In this document: positions 8,686 to 17,656 of the stretch, one piece after another
Numbering within the stretch: the first letter of the stretch is position 1
How the letters are laid out: each line of letters starts with the position of its first letter
Source of the DNA: Methanomassiliicoccaceae archaeon
Lineage (GTDB): Archaea; Thermoplasmatota; Thermoplasmata; Methanomassiliicoccales; Methanomethylophilaceae
Length of the DNA stretch: 64,000 nt
Direction: 5' to 3'
NCBI GenBank assembly: GCA_016284295.1
Contig: JAEEOP010000040.1
Location: forward strand, 1-64,000
Made by a program: the position numbers and the translations under genes
The notes under the pieces: model-generated
Database searches by the model: none
What the model saw: the letters and a program-made list of their open reading frames with translations, nothing else
What the model was told of the DNA's origin: nothing

Positions 8686-9207
8686 TCAGCTGATGAACTG
8701 GTCTTCCCCTTCCTTTATCTTCAATGCGACGACCACGCCCACTATGAGCGTGATGATCAGGGGGAAAGCGAGCACGCTTGCCAGGATGCAGAGGATGAAC
8801 GCACGCTGGTTGTTGGTCCTCTTGCTGACAGACATTCCGGAAAGCAGAGCGAAGATACCGCTGAGGATCATGAGTATCGCCGGGACGCTGTAGATGGCGG
8901 CCAGTGCGGCTGCGTCGATACCAGCGTTGATCAGCTGCTGATATTCTTCAGGAGCCATGTCCTTCATCATGTTCAGGATCATATCGGCCTGAAGGGCTAT
9001 GTAGACGCAGAACAGACCGATCAGGATGGCGAACGCCGCATAGATGTAGATCAGGATGGCAACCGTGTCGAGGTTCACATTGCTGGTCCTCACAGGCTTG
9101 GATACCTGAGGTTCGCCGATATTCGCACCGCATGACGGGCAGAATACGGATCCTTCCGGCAGTTCCTGTCCGCATTTGGTACAGAAACTATACTTGTCAT
9201 CTTCCAT
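8686..9207 (-). CDS. Zinc-ribbon membrane protein (paralogue 1)
   Basis: 173 residues. An N-terminal zinc ribbon with two CxxC pairs (CTKCGQ and CPSCGA) spans about residues 9-28. A short linker and four predicted membrane helices follow, and the protein ends EGEDQFIS. Function is unknown. The same design, including the terminal Phe-hydrophobic-Ser, occurs in the divergently transcribed neighbour at 9357, so the two look like a local duplication. The zinc ribbon probably faces the cytoplasm. Confidence 0.85.
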   Translation of the reverse strand: MEDDKYSFCTKCGQELPEGSVFCPSCGANIGEPQVSKPVRTSNVNLDTVAILIYIYAAFAILIGLFCVYIALQADMILNMMKDMAPEEYQQLINAGIDAAALAAIYSVPAILMILSGIFALLSGMSVSKRTNNQRAFILCILASVLAFPLIITLIVGVVVALKIKEGEDQFIS

Positions 9208-9356
9208 AGGACAGCAATCTTATCATCGCTTAAAAACCTTGATTCGTGATTCTCATATATCCTGGCAAACGTACACAAAGTCTGTACCATTGTTGATTCG
9301 GACACGCCGATGGCCTGATGCCACAATATTATTATTGAATCCACCATCGAGGTATC

Positions 9357-9929
9357 ATGGCAGTCGATATGAAGTACTGTTACAAATGCGGTTCAGCCGT
9401 TCCGAAAGGTGCAACGTTCTGCTCCGAATGCGGTGCTTCGCTGAATCTGGAAGAGGAGAAGAGGGCCGAATACACGGCCACCAGCACCTCTGCCAGCAAC
9501 AACGCGGACCTCGGCATAGTGCCCATGATGATGATCATCTACGGGGTGTTGGCTGTGATCGGTTCTATTTTCATAATTTCTTTGGGAATGGCATTCGATC
9601 AGATGCTCCAGATGCTGAGGGAAAGCGGAATGTCCGAGGCCGACATCAGGAATGTCGAGAGCATATTCGGCGTCTTCGCCATAACGAACAAGATCTCCGC
9701 GACCGGAGCGGGACTCGTCCTCGCCATCAGTGGAATATTCGCTGTCATCGGCGGAATGAAGGCCGACAAGAGGACAGGATGGAAAGGTACCGTGCTCATC
9801 ACGTTCATCGCAGCGCTGATACCCGCTTTCGCGATACCGTTCATGCCCCTTCTGCCCCTGGTGCTCATAGCGATCGGTCTGATAGTCGCCTATTGGATCT
9901 ACAGCTCCAAGGACAAGTTCCTATCCTGA
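9357..9929 (+). CDS. Zinc-ribbon membrane protein (paralogue 2)
   Basis: 190 residues. A zinc ribbon (CYKCGS and CSECGA, about residues 8-27) is followed by a low-complexity Thr/Ser linker and about four membrane segments separated by a polar loop, ending SSKDKFLS. It mirrors the divergent gene at 8686-9207 in layout and in its C-terminal end. Function is unknown. The next gene, a UbiX-type flavin prenyltransferase, starts 4 nt after this stop and may be translationally coupled. Confidence 0.85.
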   Translation: MAVDMKYCYKCGSAVPKGATFCSECGASLNLEEEKRAEYTATSTSASNNADLGIVPMMMIIYGVLAVIGSIFIISLGMAFDQMLQMLRESGMSEADIRNVESIFGVFAITNKISATGAGLVLAISGIFAVIGGMKADKRTGWKGTVLITFIAALIPAFAIPFMPLLPLVLIAIGLIVAYWIYSSKDKFLS

Positions 9930-9933
9930 TACC

Positions 9934-10485
9934 ATGAGATACGTCGTGGCCATGACCGGGGCCTCAGGGTCCATCTACGGGATAAGGCTCCTCCAGGAGC
10001 TGGAGGGCGAGAGGATCCTGGTCATGTCGCCCACGGCTAAGGCCGTCATGGAGGCTGAGACGGATTACAAGGTCGAACAGGTCTACTCCATGGCCGACCA
10101 GGTCTTCGAGGACGATCAGATGTTCGCGTCGATCGCTTCCGGCAGCTATCGCTACGATGCGATGTTCATCGCTCCCTGCAGCGAATCATCCCTTGCGAAG
10201 ATTGCCTGCGGCATCGGGGATACGCTCATAACCCGTTCTGCGGGAGTTTGCATAAAGGAGGGCAGGAAGCTCGTCCTACTCCCCAGGGAGACACCCAAGA
10301 GCGCTATAATGCTCGAGAACGAGCTCAAACTGGCAAGACTCGGCGTCAGGATCGTCGATGCCAACCCCGGATTCTACCCTAGGCCGAAGACTGTAGATGA
10401 CCTCGTCAACATCGTGGTCGGGAGGTGCCTGGACCAGATCGGACAGGAGCATTCCCTGTACACCAGATGGGGCTCAGAGGAGTGA
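9934..10485 (+). CDS. ubiX: UbiX-type flavin prenyltransferase
   Basis: 183 residues starting MRYVVAMTGASGSIYG, the flavin-binding start of the UbiX/Pad1 family. SPTAKAVMEAE, IAPCSESSLAKIACGIGDTLITR and LLPRETPKS are further family motifs. The enzyme joins dimethylallyl phosphate to FMN, making the prenylated flavin used by UbiD-type decarboxylases. In archaea the partner is usually a UbiD protein, which is not in this window. It converges with leuS. Confidence 0.92.
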   Translation: MRYVVAMTGASGSIYGIRLLQELEGERILVMSPTAKAVMEAETDYKVEQVYSMADQVFEDDQMFASIASGSYRYDAMFIAPCSESSLAKIACGIGDTLITRSAGVCIKEGRKLVLLPRETPKSAIMLENELKLARLGVRIVDANPGFYPRPKTVDDLVNIVVGRCLDQIGQEHSLYTRWGSEE

Positions 10486-10522
10486 GCTCCGTTCCTGATT
10501 TTTCTATAATAATACAGAAGAT

Positions 10523-10555
10523 AGGTCCGAGGGGTACGTAGGCCCCAGTGGACCT
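10523..10555. terminator. Hairpin between convergent ubiX and leuS
   Basis: AGGTCC (10523-10528) pairs with GGACCT (10550-10555), and an inner GGGG (10531-10534) pairs with CCCC (10543-10546). A T-rich GATTTTTCT lies just upstream at 10495-10503, suitable as a terminator for ubiX. The hairpin can serve both directions. Confidence 0.5.
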
Positions 10556-10569
10556 TTGAAGTTTATCGA

Positions 10570-13470
10570 TCACTCGAGATAGATCGCAGGCCTTCCGGGC
10601 ACGGCTACCTTGGCCTTGCCCTGCGGGTCGTAGATGCCCTCGGCATCCGCCGAATAGACCTCGACGGGCACGCCGTTCTCCTCGGAGAGGAATGCCGCCG
10701 CATCGGTGAAGAGCCTGCACTCGTCCGTCTCGACGAGGGGCAGCTTCTGCTCCACGGTGGACCTCTGGAATTCGACGGCGACCTTCTGGGCCAGAGAGGA
10801 TACGGCCTTTCCGTTCTTCCTCAGGTCCTCCCTCGCCATGCATGCCTTGGTGAGGTCGGGGATGGTGAGCTTGCCATCCTTCAGCATGTCCAGGGCCAGG
10901 TTCATGACGTCCTTCTTCCACTGGGCGGAGGTGTACAGCACGATCTTCTTCACGTCGATGCCTGCGATCTTCCTGATCTCGGTGATGTCGGACATGGCAT
11001 CCCTGAGGAGGTTCTCTCCATACTCCGCCGCAAGGGAGATCTTGGTGGTATCCGCCTCGGGCAGCTGGTTGGAGGAGACGAGACCCTCGAAACCGGCCTG
11101 CTCCCAAAGCTCCTCGGCGATGTGCGGTGTGACCGGCATCATGCACTGGATCCAGATCTTGAGGGCCTCGGTGATGGTCTCCCTGTTGTTCCCGCCGCGC
11201 CTGTTGTACCACTTCATGTCGTTGAACATGTCGTAGTAGACGATGGTGGTCATCGCCCTGAGGTCGTTCTTGTCCATGACCTTCCTGATGTTCTGGAGGT
11301 GGTTGTTGAACCTGGAGATGAGCCAAGCGTCGATGTCCTTCTTGGGCGCATCGGACTCAGAGTTGATGAGGTCCTGGACCGCCAGCATGATCCTGTCCGC
11401 CCTCTGACGGTAGGTCATAACGGTGTCCTCGTCCCACTCGACGTCGACGAACATGGATGCCACGTTGGCGTAGTACAGCCTCATGGCGTCCACGCCGTAC
11501 TTGGCCGCGGCACCGGGGATGGGCTGAGCTCCGCCCTTGGACTTGGAGATCTTGGTGGCCTCTCCGGATTTGTCCTTCTTGCCGGTGATGTACCAATTGA
11601 CGGTGATTCCCCTGGGCCACATCTCCTCGGGGAGGATGGCCACGTGGTTCATCAGGAACGCGGGGAAGTGGACGGTCATGTGCTCCTTGCCTCCGAGGTT
11701 CAGATCAAGAGGGTACCAGTACAGGACATCCTTCCTGATCTTCTCAAGGAGCTCCGTGCTGATGCCGGTGCTATCGGACACTGATTTAGCGTCGCCCCTT
11801 CCGAGGATGACGTAGTCGAAGAAGGCCTCCGTCATCTGCTCGGGCTGGATCTGCCTCTCGTTGGCGTAGATGGATATGATGTAATAGACGGGGTAGAGCG
11901 TGGAGTCCGAGATGGCCTCGATGATCCACTTGTCGTCGTAGGGGAACTTCGTACCGAGCCAGTTCCCGAGCCTGACGCATGCCCTCTCCCTGAACCAGTC
12001 GAGGACGCCGTAGACGTTGTCGGACCACTCCGGAGGGTTGAGCTCCATGTTCTTGCAGTGATCCTTGGTCATCTGGGTGTACTTGGGGTCGGCGTAGTTG
12101 ATGAACCACTGGTCGTCGATCCTCTTGATGTGGACGCGCGCCCCGCACCTGCAGACCACTTCCTCTGTCAGATCGTAGAAGACGTCAGCCTCGCCGGCGT
12201 CGATCATGGCCTGCTTCATCTTCTCCTGCGCCTCCTGCACGCGGAGTCCAGCGAACTCACCGCAGATGTCCTTCATCTTTCCGGTGTGGAATCCGTCCTT
12301 GTAGACGATGTGCTTCGCGTCCAGCAGCTTGGGGTCGCCGGGCTGAGTTATTCCGAGCTTGTCGATGATGTCCTTCGCAGGGAACTCGCCGTATCCCTTC
12401 ATCTCGATGATGGAGATGGGGACTGTCCTGTCGAGTATCTCCTGCGAGAGTCCGTACTTAGTGATCATCTCGGGGTTCTTCTTGATGGCCTCAAGTGAAA
12501 TCCAGTCGTCGGGGGCGTCAGAAGGAACCGATGTGACCAGACCTGTACCGACGTCCGGGTTGACGAACGTTGCGGGGAACACGGGGATCTCGCGGTGGAT
12601 CATGGGTGCCTCGCACATCCAGCCGACCATGTCCTTTCCGGCGACGCTGCCGATCTCCTCCACTCCGTCCTTCTGGAGCTTGATCTTCTCGGTAGCCTGG
12701 GGGGAGATGATCCATGTCTCGCCGTTGTACCTGATCTTCCTGTACTCCGTCTCGGGATCCACCCAGAAGCAGACCTGACCGTACACGGTCTCGGGCCTGA
12801 GGGTGGCGGCGATGAGGAACTCGTCCCCGTGCCTGAACTTCAGGAGGGTGTACTCCTGCGTCTCCGCCTTTCCGCCCTTGGAGATGTCCGTCTCCGATGC
12901 ATCGACCGCGACAGGTCCGCAGTTGGGGCAGACGGGGGCGTAGTAAGGTTTCTGAATGAGCAGTCCTGCCTCGTTGAGCTTCCTGAACTGCCAATCGATG
13001 AACTTGGAATAGTCGGGATAGAGTGTGCATGTGAATCTGCGCCAGTCGGACAGGAACCCGAATCTGCGCCAGTACTCGTTCTGATATACCTTGTTGAAGA
13101 ACTCTATGACCGAAAGGGGGTCCTTCATCTTGGCAAGGTCCTCGTCGGTGCATCCGTTCCTCTTGAGGTAGTCTATGGTACCCTCATCTCCCTTGGAGAT
13201 CCTCCTGTAGAGGCTGATGCCTCCATTACCGGTGGCGTGGGTGCCCACGGGGAACAGGACATTGTATCCCGTCATACGCTTGTACCTCGCTATGGCATCG
13301 AGATATGTGTATCCTCTGAGGTGTCCGACGTGGAGGTATCCGGTCACACCGGGGTATGCGAATATCGCCATGAACTTCGGTTTGCTGTCATCCCTTTCGG
13401 ACTTGTCAAGACCCGCCTCTACCCAGCGTTCCTGCCATTTCTTCTCAATTACTCCATAATCGTACGCCAT
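10570..13470 (-). CDS. leuS: Leucyl-tRNA synthetase, archaeal type
   Basis: About 966 residues, the length of archaeal/eukaryal LeuRS. The class I signature HVGH lies at residues 47-50 (GYLHVGHLRG) and KISKS near residue 638. An editing domain is inserted in between and a C-terminal extension is present. It attaches leucine to tRNA-Leu; one acceptor, tRNA-Leu(UAG), is encoded at 20152. The ATG at 13470 (MAYDYGVIEKKWQ) is preferred over a start 15 codons upstream, because the extra residues are low complexity and atypical. Confidence 0.97.
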   Translation of the reverse strand: MAYDYGVIEKKWQERWVEAGLDKSERDDSKPKFMAIFAYPGVTGYLHVGHLRGYTYLDAIARYKRMTGYNVLFPVGTHATGNGGISLYRRISKGDEGTIDYLKRNGCTDEDLAKMKDPLSVIEFFNKVYQNEYWRRFGFLSDWRRFTCTLYPDYSKFIDWQFRKLNEAGLLIQKPYYAPVCPNCGPVAVDASETDISKGGKAETQEYTLLKFRHGDEFLIAATLRPETVYGQVCFWVDPETEYRKIRYNGETWIISPQATEKIKLQKDGVEEIGSVAGKDMVGWMCEAPMIHREIPVFPATFVNPDVGTGLVTSVPSDAPDDWISLEAIKKNPEMITKYGLSQEILDRTVPISIIEMKGYGEFPAKDIIDKLGITQPGDPKLLDAKHIVYKDGFHTGKMKDICGEFAGLRVQEAQEKMKQAMIDAGEADVFYDLTEEVVCRCGARVHIKRIDDQWFINYADPKYTQMTKDHCKNMELNPPEWSDNVYGVLDWFRERACVRLGNWLGTKFPYDDKWIIEAISDSTLYPVYYIISIYANERQIQPEQMTEAFFDYVILGRGDAKSVSDSTGISTELLEKIRKDVLYWYPLDLNLGGKEHMTVHFPAFLMNHVAILPEEMWPRGITVNWYITGKKDKSGEATKISKSKGGAQPIPGAAAKYGVDAMRLYYANVASMFVDVEWDEDTVMTYRQRADRIMLAVQDLINSESDAPKKDIDAWLISRFNNHLQNIRKVMDKNDLRAMTTIVYYDMFNDMKWYNRRGGNNRETITEALKIWIQCMMPVTPHIAEELWEQAGFEGLVSSNQLPEADTTKISLAAEYGENLLRDAMSDITEIRKIAGIDVKKIVLYTSAQWKKDVMNLALDMLKDGKLTIPDLTKACMAREDLRKNGKAVSSLAQKVAVEFQRSTVEQKLPLVETDECRLFTDAAAFLSEENGVPVEVYSADAEGIYDPQGKAKVAVPGRPAIYLE

Positions 13471-13633
13471 GCTGTATCCCTGATTATTGTGATGATGCTG
13501 GGAATATGGAGACACTTATTATACTTTCTTTATAATGAGGGAAACGAACTGGAAACGCCTGTCGGATAGTGTTCTTTCCTGTCTGACTGATTGTATGGCG
13601 TTCGGGAGACATTGTCCTCTCCTGTAAGACAGA

Positions 13634-13643
13634 TTTTAAATAC
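13634..13643 (+). promoter_or_regulatory. TATA box of the RHH / FtsZ-like pair
   Basis: TTTTAAATAC lies about 70 nt before the ATG at 13711. The predicted start of transcription (about 13665) lies downstream of the TTG that would give the longest reading frame, so the internal ATG is the more likely start. Confidence 0.5.
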
Positions 13644-13710
13644 ATGTATGACCTAGTCCTAATTGCAGCAAAGAAGGGATGGGAATACCTACAGAACTGC
13701 GAAAGGACGG

Positions 13711-14076
13711 ATGAGGATGTCGGACGACGGAACCAAGATCACGATCAGGATGGGAGCTGAGGAAATCCAGACGATGGAGGACTTCATGGCTGATCATGAC
13801 ATCGGTAACAGGTCCGACTTCATCCGTGACGCGATCAAGGGCTACATCGCCTCTATGAAGGCCGGTCAGCCCATGAACGCGGAAGGCGGGATCTTCGTCC
13901 GCCTTAGCGACGTGCAGATGGAGACCTTGGATGCCCTCGTGCAGACCGGAATAACCGTGTCGCCCGAGGAATTCATCAGGAAGTGCCTCTTGGAGAAGAT
14001 CATTCCCAAAAGCATCGAGGATGAATCCATAGAGAACGCATTCAGGGCCGCCCAGATGAAGGCCGCGTACAAGTGA
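13711..14076 (+). CDS. Ribbon-helix-helix protein
   Basis: About 121 residues (ATG at 13711, preceded by GAAAGGACGG; a second ATG is at 13717). Residues ~8-45 (TKITIRMGAEEIQTMEDFM, then NRSDFIRDAIKGYI) fit the beta-strand-helix-helix of CopG/NikR-type DNA-binding proteins. The C-terminal half (GGIFVRLSDVQMETLDALV and following) looks like a second, diverged copy of the same unit, so it may be an intramolecular RHH pair. It lies directly upstream of the FtsZ-like gene with a nested palindrome between them, consistent with autoregulation (inference). Confidence 0.8.
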   Translation: MRMSDDGTKITIRMGAEEIQTMEDFMADHDIGNRSDFIRDAIKGYIASMKAGQPMNAEGGIFVRLSDVQMETLDALVQTGITVSPEEFIRKCLLEKIIPKSIEDESIENAFRAAQMKAAYK

Positions 14077-14100
14077 AGAAAAGGATGGGAAATATGCATA

Positions 14101-14141
14101 ATCCGGTCGGGATGGGAACGGCTCTCTGAGCCGGACCGGAT
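14101..14141. promoter_or_regulatory. Nested palindrome between RHH and FtsZ-like genes
   Basis: An outer stem ATCCGGTC (14101-14108) / GACCGGAT (14134-14141) encloses an inner hairpin CGGCTC (14119-14124) / GAGCCG (14128-14133). The two stems abut on the 3' side and leave a 10-nt purine-rich bulge on the 5' side. It could be an attenuating RNA structure or, as dyad-symmetric DNA, an operator for the adjacent RHH protein. Confidence 0.55.
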
Positions 14142-14169
14142 CATGCAGTTGGAAACCGTTTAACAGGGG

Positions 14170-14850
14170 ATGCACAAAATGATGCAGGACAGCAAGAACA
14201 AAGTAGCGATCGTCGGGATCGGCGGAGCGGGATGTAACGTCGTCAGCTCCTTCACCGGATGGTGCAACATGGACACCATCGCCATCAACACCGACAAGGT
14301 CGCCCTCCACGCGGCGAAGGCCGACAAGAAGATCTACATCTGCAAGGGTGTTCTTCACGGAGAGGGAGCCCAGGGCAACGCCACCCTCGGCAAGAACTGC
14401 GCCAGCATCCACATCGAGGAGATCAGGGAGGCTGTGGCAGGATACGACAAGGTGTTCGTCGTCACAGGACTCGGAGGAGGTACCGGAACCGGTGCCGCAC
14501 CCGTTGTCATCGACGCCGCCCAGTCTCAGAACATAATGACGTTCGCGATCGCCATCAAGCCCTTCTCCTTCGAGGGAGAGGCCAGGAACGAGGTCGCGAA
14601 CAAGGGATACAACGAGATCAGGCAGATCTGTCCCTACTCCATGGCCGTCAAGAACCAGTCGATACTGGAGCAGATGGCAGACATGTCTCTGGAGGATGCC
14701 TTCGGAGCTGTCAACCAGATCATCATGCAGCTCATCGAATGCTGCCTGGTGGAATACGACTCAAACAACCTCGAAGCACACACGGGGCACAAACAGGATG
14801 GGTTCGACTCCTTCGTCAGGGAATCGCCCATCTGTGCCTTCACTGCTTGA
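14170..14850 (+). CDS. FtsZ-like protein containing only the GTPase domain
   Basis: 226 residues. The nucleotide-binding half of the FtsZ/tubulin fold is clear: GIGGAGCNVV (T1), TIAINTDK, and the tubulin signature GGGTGTG (T4) near residues 101-110. A helix-H7-like end (MSLEDAFGAVNQIIMQLIE) follows. Normal FtsZ has about 360-400 residues. Here the second domain is missing, including the catalytic T7 loop (NxDxxD) that activates GTP hydrolysis in the adjacent subunit. A T-run directly after the TGA suggests a genuine end rather than a frameshift. I infer a regulatory or capping GTP-binding protein rather than a normal division filament. The start could also be one of the ATGs at 14179/14182. 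Confidence 0.85.
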   Translation: MHKMMQDSKNKVAIVGIGGAGCNVVSSFTGWCNMDTIAINTDKVALHAAKADKKIYICKGVLHGEGAQGNATLGKNCASIHIEEIREAVAGYDKVFVVTGLGGGTGTGAAPVVIDAAQSQNIMTFAIAIKPFSFEGEARNEVANKGYNEIRQICPYSMAVKNQSILEQMADMSLEDAFGAVNQIIMQLIECCLVEYDSNNLEAHTGHKQDGFDSFVRESPICAFTA

Positions 14851-14851
14851 C

Positions 14852-14888
14852 ATTTTTTCCCCCTCGCGGGCGGCCGTCGGCCGTCCGC
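14852..14888 (+). terminator. T-run and GC-rich hairpin after the FtsZ-like gene
   Basis: ATTTTTTCC starts 2 nt after the stop codon and serves as an archaeal oligo-T terminator. A hairpin follows in which GCGGGCGGCCG (14866-14876) pairs with CGGCCGTCCGC (14878-14888), allowing one G-T pair. Confidence 0.55.
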
Positions 14889-14978
14889 ACCTCCATTTCT
14901 TCTATCAGTACAGATGAATGACACTCCCTGTCAGTCTCACATTAATACGACTAGTGATTATGAGGCCCAGGTGTTCAA

Positions 14979-15926
14979 TTGAACGATGTGAAAGCGATAG
15001 AGGTATCGCATCTCGTCAAGAGATACGGTTCCTTCACGGCCGTGTCCGACATAAGCTTCGACGTGGCCAAAGGGGAGTTCATGGGGCTCCTCGGACCGAA
15101 CGGGGCCGGCAAGAGCACGACCCTGAAGGCGGTCACCGGGCTCCTCAGACCCACCTCCGGCGAGATCCGCATCCAGGGCGTGGACATCAAGGACCACAGG
15201 AAGGCACTGGAGCATGTCGGATGCGTGATCGAGACTCCTATGCCCTACGGGGACTTCACTCCCGCCGACCTCTTGCAGCATGTCGGTCGCATCTACGGAC
15301 TCGACAAGGCAGAGATAGCGATCCGTGGACGCGACGTGCTGGAGGAGATGAAGCTCTGGGATTGGAGATACAAGAAGATAGATGGATTCTCAAAAGGTAT
15401 GAAGCAGAGGGTCGTGCTGGCGCAGGCGCTGCTGCCCAACCCCGACATCATAGTCCTCGACGAACCGACCTCCGGTCTGGATCCGAGAGGGATGGTGGAG
15501 GTCAGGGAGATCCTGAAGGGCCTGAAGAGGAAGGACAGGTCGCTGCTGATCAGCACCCATATCCTCAGCGAAATCTCCGAGCTGTGCGGTTCCGTCACGA
15601 TGATCCGCGACGGCGAGGCCATCATCTCTGGAGATGTGTCCGAACTCCTGTCAGGATCCAGGATGGGGCCGATAACGTTGGAGATCAAGATGCTGAAGAC
15701 GATAGGTCCCGAGCTGATCAGCGAGCTGGAGTCCAGCACCGGGGTCCGCGATTGCGAGCGCATGGGGGACCATGTGGTCAAGGTCAGCTTCATGGGCTCA
15801 TCTGAGGAGCAGGCGGAGATAGTCTCCAAGGCATACAACTCCGGACTGGGCCTGATGAGCGTCAACGAGAGCGGAAAGAACCTCGAGAGCCTGTACATGG
15901 AGATGACAGAGGAGGAGTCCGCATGA
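14979..15926 (+). CDS. ABC transporter ATP-binding protein
   Basis: 315 residues with a TTG start (a CCAGGTG element lies upstream). Walker A is GPNGAGKST, the signature is FSKGMKQRV (the SKGMKQR variant typical of CcmA/DrrA-type exporters), and Walker B is IIVLDEPTSGLDP. A C-terminal ~80-residue extension is seen in multi-subunit ABC-2 exporters. It energises the permease encoded next, with which it overlaps by 4 nt (ATGA). The substrate is unknown. Confidence 0.93.
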   Translation: MNDVKAIEVSHLVKRYGSFTAVSDISFDVAKGEFMGLLGPNGAGKSTTLKAVTGLLRPTSGEIRIQGVDIKDHRKALEHVGCVIETPMPYGDFTPADLLQHVGRIYGLDKAEIAIRGRDVLEEMKLWDWRYKKIDGFSKGMKQRVVLAQALLPNPDIIVLDEPTSGLDPRGMVEVREILKGLKRKDRSLLISTHILSEISELCGSVTMIRDGEAIISGDVSELLSGSRMGPITLEIKMLKTIGPELISELESSTGVRDCERMGDHVVKVSFMGSSEEQAEIVSKAYNSGLGLMSVNESGKNLESLYMEMTEEESA

Positions 15927-16879
15927 GCGATCTGTTCAAGCGCAGGGAGAGCGTTCCCGGCACGGCGCAGGAACCGGCCGAGGATGAGCGCCCCAAGGGG
16001 ACCTGGGAGGACAGCGGGTATCGCATGTCCGACGAGGAGGCCCACCGCGACACGGTCTACCACATACCGAACCAGTTCATGCAGGTCGTCGCAGTATTCA
16101 AGACGCAGATGTCCCTGTATTCCAAACGCAAGAGCATCTATCTGGTGCTCGTCGTGGCCGTGATGATCCCCATCCTGTACGTCCTTGCCAAGGACATCTT
16201 CGATTTCGGGATGGTTGCCGAGGCCAGCGGTACGGGGCTCATCGGGGCATTGCTGTCCATGCTGCCGTTCATCATGGGCATATTCACTGCCAGCCTATGC
16301 GGTTCGGTCATGCCTGCCGAATTCAACGACCGCAGCGCATACATGAACATGGCCCTGCCGATGTCGAGGACGGCATTCTGTCTCGGCAAGTACCTGGCAG
16401 GAGTGGTCATCACCATCGGTGTGTTCGTGTTCGCATACGGAATGGCGATGGCCGGATCTCTGATCACCTACAGCTTCTTCGATGAGGAAGCGCTGGCGAA
16501 ATCCTTCACAATGATGCTCCTGTCTGTGCTCGTGTACACATCGTTCACGTTCGCGATGGGCTGTTTCATTAAGCGCGGAGCCACCATCGTATCGTTCCTG
16601 ATCATAGCGATAGTCCTGCCCGTAATCGAGCTATACATGTTCATGAACTCGTACATCGATATGTCCGGTTTCATGCTCTTCCCGAACATGCTCCCTGATC
16701 TGGCCTGCCTGACCCTGGGAAGCAACATAAGCATGTCCCCGATGGGGGTGCTTAACATGCTGGTGCACATAGTCAACCCGGCCTCGATGGACCTTCTGCT
16801 GTCTGCGGTCATCTCGGCCGCATGGAGCGTGGCATTCCTGGTGCTGGGAATAATCGCCATCGAGAGGAGGGAGATGTGA
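15923..16879 (+). CDS. ABC-2 type transporter permease
   Basis: 318 residues. A charged N-terminal ~65-residue cytoplasmic stretch precedes six predicted membrane helices, and the protein ends ERREM. The family features are weak apart from the ABC-2 helix pattern and gene order. It overlaps the ATPase by 4 nt and the next gene by 1 nt (TGATG), so all three are translationally coupled. Confidence 0.87.
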   Translation: MSDLFKRRESVPGTAQEPAEDERPKGTWEDSGYRMSDEEAHRDTVYHIPNQFMQVVAVFKTQMSLYSKRKSIYLVLVVAVMIPILYVLAKDIFDFGMVAEASGTGLIGALLSMLPFIMGIFTASLCGSVMPAEFNDRSAYMNMALPMSRTAFCLGKYLAGVVITIGVFVFAYGMAMAGSLITYSFFDEEALAKSFTMMLLSVLVYTSFTFAMGCFIKRGATIVSFLIIAIVLPVIELYMFMNSYIDMSGFMLFPNMLPDLACLTLGSNISMSPMGVLNMLVHIVNPASMDLLLSAVISAAWSVAFLVLGIIAIERREM

Positions 16880-17595
16880 TGAGGAAGACGATCATCGCTT
16901 TGACCATCCTTTCGATAATGCTGCTGTCCGTATCGATGGCCGCTGTCGATTCCGACGGGGATGCCGCTTCCCAGTACAGATGGACTGACAGAACGCTCTA
17001 CCATGCGACCTGCGTGGCGAAAACATCCGCCTCTACCGAGGATACGGAATGGGTCTACCCTATTGGCATGGATGGTTCCATGAAGGAATACATCGAGAAC
17101 CCCAAGACCGCCAAGCAACCCGACCAGGGACTGTCCCATGTGGTGGCCGGTCAGACCTATGAGGTGTACTTCTTCGATATATCAGGTACATTCGATATGA
17201 CCAAGCGCGACATGGCTTTGGAATCGGATCCTATCAAGCTCTACGTGGAGCCCCAATCCGTAGGGAAGCTCACTGTGAACTCGTTCACCGTGTTCACGAA
17301 GACTAACGCGGTCTCCATGCCCGCATACCTGCTCAGGGAGATGAGTGAGAGTTGGGGCGGCTCGCCGTCACTGCATTTCATCGGGGACGTGGCCAACCTG
17401 AACTACAGGGAGGGTACCTACTACACTATCGACATGCAGGGGTCCATGACAGCCCTGTTCTACGAGATGGATGCGGACGTGGTCATCAAGACCTTCACCG
17501 GGTCGCCATACCTGTACATCGGAATCTGCATCGTGATCACTGCGCTTGTCGCCGTGACCATCGCAGTATGCGGAAGAAGGCCCAAGTTCGATTGA
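16879..17595 (+). CDS. Secreted, C-terminally membrane-anchored protein of an ABC operon
   Basis: 238 residues. A signal peptide (MRKTIIALTILSIMLLSVSMA) is followed by an extracytoplasmic domain of about 180 residues. One membrane helix follows (LYIGICIVITALVAVTIAVC) with the basic tail GRRPKF. No catalytic motif is recognised. It is the third gene of the ABC operon and could be a substrate-handling or assembly partner of the exporter (inference from coupling only). Confidence 0.8.
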   Translation: MRKTIIALTILSIMLLSVSMAAVDSDGDAASQYRWTDRTLYHATCVAKTSASTEDTEWVYPIGMDGSMKEYIENPKTAKQPDQGLSHVVAGQTYEVYFFDISGTFDMTKRDMALESDPIKLYVEPQSVGKLTVNSFTVFTKTNAVSMPAYLLREMSESWGGSPSLHFIGDVANLNYREGTYYTIDMQGSMTALFYEMDADVVIKTFTGSPYLYIGICIVITALVAVTIAVCGRRPKFD

Positions 17596-17613
17596 TATCG
17601 AAAACAACTTAAC

Positions 17614-17645
17614 GGGGGCGGGCAAAAGCCCGTTCCCCAGTTTTT
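17614..17645 (+). terminator. Strong hairpin plus T5 terminator
   Basis: A stem of about 10 bp (17614-17623 with 17628-17637, two G-T pairs) has an AAAA loop. CAG and TTTTT follow at 17641-17645. It ends the ABC operon and lies between convergent genes. Confidence 0.7.
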
Positions 17646-17656
17646 GAAAATGATCC

